The notes below the pieces were generated by a model. It searched no databases and was not told the DNA's origin. It saw only the letters and a list, made by a program, of their open reading frames with translations. This document shows, piece after piece, positions 7,897 to 14,447 of a DNA stretch of 14,447 bases. Positions within the stretch are counted from its first letter, which is position 1. Each line of letters opens with the position of its first letter. The stretch is from JAPLGZ01 sp038318235 (GTDB lineage: Bacteria; Chloroflexota; Anaerolineae; Caldilineales; Caldilineaceae), in contig JBBQBY010000146.1 of assembly GCA_038318235.1 (NCBI GenBank), positions 1-14,447 of the forward strand. The letters run 5' to 3'. The translations under genes and the position numbers were made by a program.

Positions 7897-8049
7897 CAGG
7901 GTTGAAACCCTGTGCTGAGAGTGCAGGAAGTCGGGGACGCTTCTACTGAAGGGGACGCTTCTACTGAAGCGCAACCCCTTGGGTGCAGGTACTGACCGCC
8001 TAGTCGCTGCGGCGACTTCCTGCACTCTCAGCCGAGCATTTTAATGCTC
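7897..8049. repeat. composite palindromic repeat cluster (REP-like)
   Basis: This cluster fills the gap between the metalloprotease and cyclase genes. A perfect 20-base inverted repeat (7914-7933 against 8013-8032) encloses everything between. It is flanked by two small palindromes with 7-base arms and 2-base loops: CAGGGTT/AACCCTG (7897-7912) and GAGCATT/AATGCTC (8034-8049). Inside lie a perfect 18-base tandem duplication (7934-7951 and 7952-7969), a CGCTTC/GAAGCG hairpin (7956-7971) and an AGTCGC/GCGACT hairpin (8002-8017). No reading frame of note is present. It resembles REP/BIME-type extragenic palindromes or a structured RNA; sequence alone does not decide. Confidence 0.8.
7934..7969. 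repeat. 18-base perfect tandem duplication
   Basis: GGGACGCTTCTACTGAAG occurs twice in direct succession (7934-7951, 7952-7969), inside the loop of the 20-base inverted repeat. A perfect duplication of this size suggests recent slippage or gene conversion, and copy number may vary between strains. Confidence 0.95.
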
Positions 8050-8091
8050 CGGGCTCCGGGCCAAAGTATCGGGTCGCTCGCTCGCAAACAA

Positions 8092-11076
8092 TCATTGACC
8101 TTCGCTCATTGGCGGACCTTCCAAGATCATCTTGATCTGGTTGCGTAAATCGGCCAGATGGGCGCTGGTGGTGGCATCGCTGGTTTGGGCGTCTACCGCT
8201 TTGAGTGTGTCCAGCAGCTTTTGGAGATTCCAGCGCGCTGCGGCGCGTACGTCGCTGTTGCTGCCATCGCCCATTTGCCACTGGAGGGTTTCAAGATAGG
8301 TGCGCTGTAAGGCCCGCCGCATCGGGTCGATTTGCGGGGCGGCTTGCTTGAGTTCGGCAAAGAGACCGTCTTGGAGCTCTGCCAGATAATCAACGAGCAG
8401 ATAGGCGCCAGCGTCTAGCTGCTCGCCTTCCACCAGCCGCTGCAAGCGTCCGCTATCCAGGAGATCATAGAGTAAAAAGCTCTGGGTTTGATTCATGCCC
8501 TCTGCCCCACCGGTAGCTGCCAATTGATCCAAGACCGCGGCAGGGATGAAGATGCGCGGCGTTTTTAGATGCTCTAGCACAAATTGCAGTGCGGCCTGTT
8601 GTTGGGCTTTGGGAACACGATGGAATTGCACATCGCCCCGACCAGCCAGCGTGCGCGTCTCTTCTACGCCGCCGATCAGTTTAACGACGGATGAAAGCCA
8701 GTTATAGCGCTGTTCGAGGAGGGTTTGATAGTTTTTTTGTAACCCGCTAAAATCGCTGCCTAGGCTAGTGGAGGCAGGGATCAAATAGCCCATGACGCGT
8801 TCGAGGTTTTTCAAACCCAGGCGAGTCGCTTCGATTCGATCATCCCCCAGATTTTCCATCAACACAGTGGGATCAACATCAGCCGCCAGATCTTCACCGC
8901 CAAAACGCAGCCAGGGTTCATCGATCTGGCGCGCGGCCCATTGGTCTAGCGTCTTGCGTTCCTCTTCTGGCGAGTGAGCTGCCGGAATGGGCATATAGCC
9001 CCACTGGATGGCAAAGTTGTCGTAGGGGCCGAGGTGGGGGATCAAGTTGGTGACGCCGTCGCCTGGTTGGGCGATGTAATTGTAACGACCATAGGACATA
9101 ATGGAGGGCCCCGTGCCATATTGCGCTGTGAACTTGGGGTCGCGTAGTTGCGCAATCGTAAAGGCTTGGCTGGCTTTGTGGTTGTGGCGCAACCCCAGCG
9201 CATGGCCCACTTCGTGCGCAACCACGTAACGCAACGCTTTGCCGATAATTTTATCGGACAACGGCAGGGTGCGCGCTTGTTCGTCTACTGCAGAGGCTTG
9301 CACAAAATACCACTGTTCGATCAGATCCAGAACGTCGGCAAAAACTTGTATATGCGCGGAAAGAATTTCGCCCGAACGGGGATCAATTGTGCTCGGCCCC
9401 ATCGCGTTGGCAATTGGTTGCGCCACCCAGCGAATGACCGAATAGCGGGTGTCCGACGGATCCCAAGATGGGTCTTCGGCTTCGCTTGGGGCATCTTTGG
9501 CCAGGATCGCGTTCTTGAAGCCGGCCGCGGCAAACGCCGGTTGCCAATCCTCAACCGCCAGCTTCAGATAAGGGCGCCACCGTTTCGGCACTTCGCGGCT
9601 GATATAAAAGATGATCGGCTGTACAGGCTCCGATACGTCGGCGCTCGGGTCTTTTTTCTCCAGGCGGAAGCGAGTAATGAGTTCACGCGTCACCACATCT
9701 GGCTCTTTGGATCCCGAATAGTCATCATAAGCAAAGGTGAAATAACCAACGCGCGCATCCGCATATCGGGGAGCCATTGGGGTTTCAGGCAACAAGGTGA
9801 GATTGTGGCGCACCAATACAGATTGACTGGTGGCTGGCGGGCTGATCGCCCCTGGCCAATCTGGCGTAGCGGGTGTTACGCGGAAGGTGAGCAGCGAACT
9901 GACGCCAATGTTGTTGGGATAGGCGTCCATCCGCTGGATAAAGCTACGTTCTGCGTCAAATTCCGCCCACCCACCCGTCATTTGGAAAAGGTTGGCGATG
10001 CTGAAATCAGTTAGATCCGTGCGCAGCGGCGCGCCCAGATCGACCACCAACGCGCCTTCTGGACTTTCGGTGACAATCGGCAGGCTGAGCAAGACCGCCG
10101 GCAAGGCGGATTCAGCAACGGCGCGGTCGAGCGAAGCATCTTCGGTGGGGGTATTGCGTGTGGTTGCCACCGAACTCAACTCGTTGACGATCACACGCTG
10201 GTCTACGCGTTCAAAGGCGACCATCTTTTCGCCAATCACGCCCAAACCGCTGCCTAGTGAACCTAGTGCTGTCGGCGCTTTACTCAGTTCGCTATACCAG
10301 TAAAAGGAGCGACCAAGCAATGTCGTGGGGATCTCCAGATACCATTGATCGGCCAACTGATAGATGGTAAAAATACCCTGCTGGATTTTGGCTTTGGTAG
10401 TAAGTTGTTCGTAAGAAATGGGTTGAGGCGCGCCGGATCCAGGTGCCACGGGTTCCGGCGTGGCTGGGGCGATGGTCCCAGGATCACCAGTTTCCTGCAC
10501 GGCTTGCAAATCGCCTTTGTCTAAGCGGTAACGCAAGGTTACGGCTGTGTTGGGGCAACACATGGCGTCTTTTTCACCCACGGTTAGCGCCTGCACAACC
10601 ACTTCGTCACCTTCAACGGCCAGTTGTTCGATCTGGGTGCGGTCGCCCAAGTCTGCCGTTGCGAGTTGCGTCAAGTGATGGGCTACACCGATGCGCATGA
10701 CGACGAGTTGCATGAACAGACCTGAACCGCCGGTCTCGGCCACCAACACAGTGGCCAGTTCCTCCTTGCCATCGCCGTTGAGGTCACCCAGCGCAGTGAC
10801 AATCTCATCCGCCTCATTCTTGTAAAGGCGCACCGTAGGTTTGCTGGCCGCACCCGCTTGATAGGGTTTGCCGGTCCATGCGCCATCGGCCAGCGTGACG
10901 GCGTTCAGTTCTTTGCCAATCGTGCTTAGATCAAAAGTAGCTGCCTTCAACGCGGCGAGCAACGCCGGCTCAAGTTGCGCCGCCAAGGTAGCTGCGGCGC
11001 TGGTATGGATTGGCAGACAGATGGTCATGAAGAGCATCATGATCAGGAAAAGCGTAGAGCGGGGTTTTGTCTTCAT
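8092..11076 (-). CDS. secreted zinc-dependent metalloprotease (DUF5117/DUF4953 type)
   Basis: This is a 994-residue exported protein. Residues 1-28 form a signal peptide (KTKPR, then a hydrophobic stretch, cleavage near TSAAA). An FG-GAP-like calcium loop (LGDLNGDGKEELATVL) lies at about 96-111 in an N-terminal domain, followed by a Pro/Ala-rich linker near 200-218. A DUF5117-like domain starts at about 230 (GIFTIYQ, LGRSFYWYSELSKA). The catalytic domain carries the zinc motif HEVGHALGLRHNH at 621-633, with His621, His625 and His631 as ligands and Glu622 as base, followed by a Met-turn-like SIMSYGRYNY (658-667). This is the metzincin-like DUF4953 arrangement. A helical C-terminal domain completes it. 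A ribosome binding site AAGGA precedes the start. It probably degrades extracellular proteins or peptides; the natural substrate is unknown. It has its own upstream gap of nearly 1 kb and is probably transcribed alone. Confidence 0.92.
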   Translation of the reverse strand: MKTKPRSTLFLIMMLFMTICLPIHTSAAATLAAQLEPALLAALKAATFDLSTIGKELNAVTLADGAWTGKPYQAGAASKPTVRLYKNEADEIVTALGDLNGDGKEELATVLVAETGGSGLFMQLVVMRIGVAHHLTQLATADLGDRTQIEQLAVEGDEVVVQALTVGEKDAMCCPNTAVTLRYRLDKGDLQAVQETGDPGTIAPATPEPVAPGSGAPQPISYEQLTTKAKIQQGIFTIYQLADQWYLEIPTTLLGRSFYWYSELSKAPTALGSLGSGLGVIGEKMVAFERVDQRVIVNELSSVATTRNTPTEDASLDRAVAESALPAVLLSLPIVTESPEGALVVDLGAPLRTDLTDFSIANLFQMTGGWAEFDAERSFIQRMDAYPNNIGVSSLLTFRVTPATPDWPGAISPPATSQSVLVRHNLTLLPETPMAPRYADARVGYFTFAYDDYSGSKEPDVVTRELITRFRLEKKDPSADVSEPVQPIIFYISREVPKRWRPYLKLAVEDWQPAFAAAGFKNAILAKDAPSEAEDPSWDPSDTRYSVIRWVAQPIANAMGPSTIDPRSGEILSAHIQVFADVLDLIEQWYFVQASAVDEQARTLPLSDKIIGKALRYVVAHEVGHALGLRHNHKASQAFTIAQLRDPKFTAQYGTGPSIMSYGRYNYIAQPGDGVTNLIPHLGPYDNFAIQWGYMPIPAAHSPEEERKTLDQWAARQIDEPWLRFGGEDLAADVDPTVLMENLGDDRIEATRLGLKNLERVMGYLIPASTSLGSDFSGLQKNYQTLLEQRYNWLSSVVKLIGGVEETRTLAGRGDVQFHRVPKAQQQAALQFVLEHLKTPRIFIPAAVLDQLAATGGAEGMNQTQSFLLYDLLDSGRLQRLVEGEQLDAGAYLLVDYLAELQDGLFAELKQAAPQIDPMRRALQRTYLETLQWQMGDGSNSDVRAAARWNLQKLLDTLKAVDAQTSDATTSAHLADLRNQIKMILEGPPMSEGQ

Positions 11077-11333
11077 CGAGGCTTCCTTATTGATAGATGA
11101 TTGGACTTGCGCAAATCCTTGACTTAAGCTGACGGACCCGAAGCGTTGCGCGCGTTAGGTCATGCCAAGCAATAACGGATCGGGTTTGTGCTGGGTGCAA
11201 GTAGGTTGGGAAAGGGTCAGGCCACTGCTCTATCATTCTACTATGAAAGCCTACATACACTGAAACTTTATCTCTTCGGCCATGATCTTTGTCATCTTCC
11301 TAGTACAGCGTTGGCGAAGTTTTGCGGGTAATT
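11077..11333. other. intergenic region upstream of the metalloprotease
   Basis: This stretch contains no credible gene. It must hold the promoter of the metalloprotease on the minus strand, but I find no good -35/-10 pair. The only structure noticed is the start of the palindromic repeat at its right end. Confidence 0.5.
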
Positions 11334-11423
11334 CGTAGGTCAGCGCTTGCAGCGTGACGATCTGTGGTAACCCAGGCCTGTGAGATATAACCATCTCTGT
11401 AACGCTGCAAGCGCTGACCTACG
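11334..11423. repeat. long perfect inverted repeat (22-base arms, 46-base loop)
   Basis: The arms 11334-11355 (beginning CGTAGGTCAGCGC) and 11402-11423 are perfectly complementary over 22 bases. The left arm and following bases align with the hairpin inside MITE copy A (6733-6758) at 19 of 26 positions, including CGTAGGT and GCTTG. Where the two copies differ within their stems, each copy keeps its own pairing. It encodes nothing, and I see no target duplication around it. Confidence 0.9.
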
Positions 11424-11480
11424 GTTAAACTATCGAAACTTAGGCAACGGTCTACTAGATGCCCGTTGAATTATCATAGA

Positions 11481-11509
11481 TTGGGATTACGCCAATTTTT
11501 GCCTATAAT
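11481..11509 (+). promoter_or_regulatory. orphan sigma-70-type promoter
   Basis: A consensus -10 TATAAT (11504-11509) lies exactly 17 bases after TTGGGA (11481-11486, 4 of 6 matches to TTGACA). Transcription would begin near 11516 and run into the GC-rich hairpin at 11542-11601. No protein-coding frame follows within 350 bases, so it would drive a non-coding RNA, a long leader, or nothing. Confidence 0.4.
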
Positions 11510-11541
11510 TCCGCCGAACAACCAGAGAAAACGTAACTACT

Positions 11542-11601
11542 AACCCCACCCGCGCCCTCCCTTACCAGGGGAGCAGGAGCCCCTTGGGCGCGGGTGGGGT
11601 T
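11542..11601. repeat. GC-rich hairpin repeat
   Basis: The arms AACCCCACCCGCGCCC (11542-11557) and GGGCGCGGGTGGGGTT (11586-11601) pair perfectly over 16 bases around a 28-base loop, which holds a smaller AGGGG/CCCCT stem. The Pro/Arg-type GC composition differs from the AT-richer DNA just upstream. This looks like a dispersed extragenic palindrome. No T-run follows, so a classical terminator is unlikely. Confidence 0.85.
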
Positions 11602-11615
11602 GCGGTCGCTCTGCG

Positions 11616-11746
11616 TAAGGCCATTCCAGAAAAATAAGTATACGCGGAGGAGGCGTTCTCTTACGCCGGTGTACCCCTGTAAACGCCGCATTAGAGAATG
11701 CTCCCTCCACGAGTATATGGATGATTTATTTTTTGGAATGGCCTAA
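11616..11746. mobile_element. MITE-like element, copy B
   Basis: A non-coding element of about 131 bases has inverted ends TAAGGCCATTCCA (11616-11628) and TGGAATGGCCTAA (11734-11746), which match at 12 of 13 positions. Similarity continues inward through AAAAATAA and, with gaps, a GGAGG...GCGTTCTCT-like block, so most of the element can fold on itself. Both ends match the left end of copy A (6682-6710) at 22 of 29 positions each, so the three sequences belong to one family. I see no clear flanking duplication here, so insertion is older or boundaries are off by a few bases. Confidence 0.7.
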
Positions 11747-11872
11747 CATGAGATCTTAATCCAACCAGTCACGGATGAAAAGAAAAAAGCGGCAACCGAT
11801 GCGCACAACCAAGCAAGCGCAAGCACGAGCGCTATAACCACTGGCCGGCAAACGGGGCGTGATGACGGGCGT
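11747..11872. other. intergenic stretch upstream of the methyltransferase promoter
   Basis: I see no supported gene. A minus-strand frame through 11743-11943 would give a 66-residue peptide with one hydrophobic segment, but it ends inside the MITE terminus and resembles nothing I know. A plus-strand frame near 11774 would give a 20-residue basic peptide, too short to judge. Confidence 0.4.
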
Positions 11873-11901
11873 TTGTTGAATCGACAAAGCAAGGCTAAAA
11901 T
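11873..11901 (+). promoter_or_regulatory. predicted sigma-70-type promoter for the methyltransferase region
   Basis: TTGTTG (11873-11878, 4 of 6 to consensus), then a 17-base spacer, then TAAAAT (11896-11901, 5 of 6). A start near 11908 would give a leader of about 175 bases that contains the small split ORF (11935-12096) before the methyltransferase start at 12083. Confidence 0.5.
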
Positions 11902-11934
11902 AGCCAGGTGAGAAGAGAAGGGGATGCTTTGCCT

Positions 11935-12096
11935 ATGCCCCATAAGGCTGAATTTGGTGCTCTTTGGGATAACGACTATGATTGAGGACAGTCGTTTGCA
12001 CGCATAATCGAAAATCAGGGTAAGATGCCCAAATCGCGTGCTGAGGCGATCATCGAACCCCTTAGCTATTTAGGCTTGGAATATGAATGCAGTTGA
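11935..12096 (+). pseudogene. small ORF interrupted by an in-frame TGA, overlapping the methyltransferase start
   Basis: From ATG 11935 the frame reads 16 residues (MPHKAEFGALWDNDYD), meets TGA at 11983-11985, and then continues without another stop through GQSFARIIENQGK to ATG 12025 and on to a final TGA at 12094-12096. The composition on both sides of the stop looks protein-like, giving a would-be protein of 53 residues plus the interrupted position. AGAAGGGG precedes the first ATG at a rather long spacing, and CAGGGTAAG directly precedes ATG 12025. The second part alone encodes 23 residues and overlaps the methyltransferase start by 14 bases, so translational coupling is possible. It could be a decayed small gene, two tiny leader peptides, or chance. 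I do not recognise the family. Confidence 0.35.
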
Positions 12097-14447
12097 AATT
12101 GAAGAAGCCGTTTCCAATCTCGCCGAAGCGCCTTTTGACCCGGAGGCTTTCCCCTTTGCTTTCCTCGAAGCCTTCGGTAACAAGCAGACGACGCTGAAGC
12201 GGCTCGAAGGCAAAGGCAATAGCTCGACGAACCAATCTGACCTACCTGACGGCATACTCCAGCGTAACAATATCCACTTAAAAGTTTGCCCCGCAGGCGC
12301 GGTGACAGCCACGCTCACGGCCTTGCGCGCTAGCCCGGCAACGGCTCGTTACAAGGCTAAATTCATCCTTGCCACCGATGGCCAAAGCTTTGAGGCGGAA
12401 AATTTGGCCGATGGCGAGACGGTAGCCTGCGAATACGCTGACTTTCATAACCACTTTGGTTTTTTCCTGCCGCTGGCGGGCATCACGACGGTCAAGCAGA
12501 TCCGTGAGAACGCCTTTGATATCAAGGCGACGGGGCGTCTCAACCGCCTCTACATCGAGTTGCTGAAGGATAACCCAGACTGGGATAAGGCGGAGCGCCG
12601 TGAGGAATTGAACCACTTCATGGCCCGCCTGATCTTCTGCTTCTTCGCCGAGGATACGCATATCTTCTATGGGGATCGCCTCTTTACGGACACCATCGAA
12701 CAGATGAGCGCGCGCGATGCATCGAACACGCATGCGGTGATCTCTGATCTGTTTCGGGCGATGCGTACCCCAATCGAAGCGCGGCAAGCTGCCCAGATGC
12801 GCAGTTGGGCCGATCACTTCCCCTATGTCAATGGCGGCCTCTTTTCGGGCAGTGTAGAGGTGCCGCGCTTTAGCAAGATTGCCCGCTCTTACCTACTGCA
12901 CGTGGGCAATCTCGACTGGACGAAGATCAACCCCGACATTTTTGGCTCGATGATTCAAGCGGTGGCGGATGAGGAGGAGCGCGGCGCACTGGGCATGCAT
13001 TACACTAGCGTGCCCAACATCCTCAAGGTGCTGAATCCGCTCTTTCTGGATGACTTGCGCGCCCAACTGGAAGCGGCTGGGGACAATGCGCGCAAGCTGC
13101 TAAATTTGCGTCAACGCCTGGCCCGCATCCGCGTTTTCGACCCCGCCTGCGGCTCGGGCAATTTTCTCGTGATCGCATACAAAGAACTGCGCGTGGTTGA
13201 AGCCGAGGTCAACCAGCGCCGGGGTGAGGTCGAGCGCCGCTCCGACATTCCGCTGACCAATTTTCGCGGCATCGAGCTGCGCCACTTCGCCGCCGAGATC
13301 GCCCGCCTGGCGCTGGTGATTGCAAAGTTTCAGTGCGACGTGCGTTACCTCGGCCAGCAGGAGGCCAGGATGCTCTTTCTGCCGCTGGAAAAAGAGAACT
13401 GGATTACCTGCGGCAATGCCCTGCGGCTGGACTGGCTGAGTATCTGCCCGCCGACCGGAACCGGTGTGAAGTTGTTCGCCAACGATCTCTTTAGCACGCC
13501 GCTCGATCAGGCCGAGATTGATTTCGAGAATGAGGGTGGGGAGACCTATATCTGTGGGAATCCACCTTACAAGGGAAGTCAAACGCAGACAAAAGTACAG
13601 AAATCAGACCTCGCTCATGTTTTCAAGTCATACGGGATTTCGTCCAGGCAGATCGACTACGTTGGTGGTTGGTTTATCAAGGCGGCGGCTTATGCTCAGC
13701 ACACTTGGGCGGAGGCAGCATTTGTGAGTACAAATTCAATATGCCAAGGGCGTATCGTTCCAATACTGTGGCCTAAGATTTTTGAAACAGGTTCAATCAT
13801 CCGCTTCGCACATACGTCATTTAAGTGGGCGAATCTTGCTAGTCACAATGCTGGTGTGACCGTCGCAATAATTTGCCTTTCTCGATCAATAGTTAAAAAG
13901 CGATACCTGTTTGACCTAAGTCGCGATGGAGAAACAAGGGTAAGAGAAGCAACTAACATTACGCCGTATTTGACTATAGGAGAGAATATCGTTGTGGTCA
14001 GTCAACGAGACAGTATCTCTGACTTACACGATATGAGCTTTGGAAATATGCCAGTCGATGGGGGGAATCTTCTTCTATCAACCGAGGAACTTAGAGAACT
14101 GTCGCTTACGCATCAGGATAAGCAGACATTGATTCGTCGTATTTATGGATCTGCAGAGTTTATTCGTGGTCTTGTCCGATATTGTCTTTGGATAGCAGAT
14201 GAGCAGCTACAATACGCGCTAAGTATTGAATCAATTAGAAGGCGAATTGATTGTGTTCGGGAGATGCGCCTTGCAAGCGAAGATGCAGGCACAAACAAGA
14301 TGGCCACTCGTGCACATCAATTTCGTGAAATGAACCATGCCATAGCTTACACGTTAATTCTGCCAAGTGTTTCATCAGAGAACCGCGAATATTTACCTGT
14401 GGGCTATTGTCCTTCAGGAACCATTGTCAGCAACCTCGCCTTCGCAT
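12083..14447 (+). CDS. DNA N6-adenine methyltransferase of MmeI-like restriction-modification type (3' end missing)
   Basis: The frame stays open from 12083 to the window edge (788 codons so far). An in-frame TAG at 12071-12073 rules out any longer start, and the MNAVEIEEA beginning fits my memory of related proteins; the ribosome binding site is weak. N-terminal residues 1-320 include NHFMARLIFCFFAEDT and LGMHYTSVPNILKVLNPLF, typical of class I SAM-dependent methyltransferases in MmeI-like enzymes. SAM-binding motif I is FDPACGSGNF (352-361), an acidic GIE follows (396-398), and catalytic motif IV is NPPY (493-496), indicating adenine-N6 methylation. The part beyond about 500 should hold the target recognition domain. 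No D...ExK nuclease signature is obvious in the first 150 residues, so restriction activity is unproven. GC falls from about 63% (13141-13380) to about 43% (13741-14220), suggesting a mosaic gene. Confidence 0.88.
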   Translation, partial: MNAVEIEEAVSNLAEAPFDPEAFPFAFLEAFGNKQTTLKRLEGKGNSSTNQSDLPDGILQRNNIHLKVCPAGAVTATLTALRASPATARYKAKFILATDGQSFEAENLADGETVACEYADFHNHFGFFLPLAGITTVKQIRENAFDIKATGRLNRLYIELLKDNPDWDKAERREELNHFMARLIFCFFAEDTHIFYGDRLFTDTIEQMSARDASNTHAVISDLFRAMRTPIEARQAAQMRSWADHFPYVNGGLFSGSVEVPRFSKIARSYLLHVGNLDWTKINPDIFGSMIQAVADEEERGALGMHYTSVPNILKVLNPLFLDDLRAQLEAAGDNARKLLNLRQRLARIRVFDPACGSGNFLVIAYKELRVVEAEVNQRRGEVERRSDIPLTNFRGIELRHFAAEIARLALVIAKFQCDVRYLGQQEARMLFLPLEKENWITCGNALRLDWLSICPPTGTGVKLFANDLFSTPLDQAEIDFENEGGETYICGNPPYKGSQTQTKVQKSDLAHVFKSYGISSRQIDYVGGWFIKAAAYAQHTWAEAAFVSTNSICQGRIVPILWPKIFETGSIIRFAHTSFKWANLASHNAGVTVAIICLSRSIVKKRYLFDLSRDGETRVREATNITPYLTIGENIVVVSQRDSISDLHDMSFGNMPVDGGNLLLSTEELRELSLTHQDKQTLIRRIYGSAEFIRGLVRYCLWIADEQLQYALSIESIRRRIDCVREMRLASEDAGTNKMATRAHQFREMNHAIAYTLILPSVSSENREYLPVGYCPSGTIVSNLAFA

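Noticed and set aside
9148..10014. Long plus-strand reading frame of 288 residues
   Set aside because: It lies wholly antisense to the metalloprotease, whose zinc motif and domains are unambiguous; the antisense product resembles nothing.
11743..11943. Minus-strand 66-residue peptide with one hydrophobic segment
   Set aside because: Its stop codon lies in the MITE terminus, it runs across the predicted plus-strand promoter, and no ribosome binding site or family match supports it.
12278..13582. Minus-strand frames at 12278-12817 and 13100-13582
   Set aside because: They are antisense to the methyltransferase, whose PACGSG and NPPY motifs lie on the plus strand.

Overview
The window looks like a piece of a free-living bacterial chromosome of roughly 55-60% GC. 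The best lineage guess is Chloroflexota, in the Anaerolineae/Caldilineae direction. This rests on soft evidence: a large secreted beta-rich modular protein ending in a short hydrophobic 'LPFVGR' tail of the kind common on exported proteins there, plus many palindromic intergenic repeats. No rRNA, tRNA or CRISPR array was seen, so the assignment is inference.

Layout. Positions 1-450 are an AT-rich leader without a convincing gene. Positions 451-4935 (+) encode a 1494-residue exported protein: signal peptide, calcium-binding thrombospondin type 3-like repeats, three CBM11/CIA30-like galactose-binding-fold modules and a BACON-like C-terminal domain. Four genes on the minus strand face it: an unrecognised 247-residue protein (5763-5020), an HpcH/HpaI-family class II aldolase (6605-5829), a cyclase-family (kynurenine formamidase-like) metal hydrolase (7742-6870) and a 994-residue secreted zinc metalloprotease of the DUF5117/DUF4953 type (11076-8092). 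A plus-strand DNA N6-adenine methyltransferase gene, related to MmeI-like restriction-modification enzymes, starts at 12083 and runs off the right edge.

The intergenic DNA is unusually rich in structure. Two copies of a small non-coding MITE-like element share the terminus TTAGGCCATT (6681-6831 and about 11616-11746); the first has 32-bp imperfect terminal repeats and a 9-bp direct repeat consistent with a target duplication. A hairpin family with paired changes occurs at 6734-6801 and 11334-11423. A dense hairpin cluster lies at 7897-8049, and a GC-rich hairpin at 11542-11601 sits behind a near-consensus promoter. A degenerate octamer repeat lies at 5785-5809.

How it fits together. The secreted modular protein and the secreted protease are both probably envelope or extracellular functions, but nothing ties them together. 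The aldolase and cyclase are small-molecule catabolic enzymes on one strand, now separated by a MITE. The methyltransferase begins the accessory, probably defence, region. A promoter and a small ORF split by a stop codon precede it. Its GC content drops from about 63% to about 43% just after the catalytic NPPY motif, which suggests exchange of the specificity-determining half.
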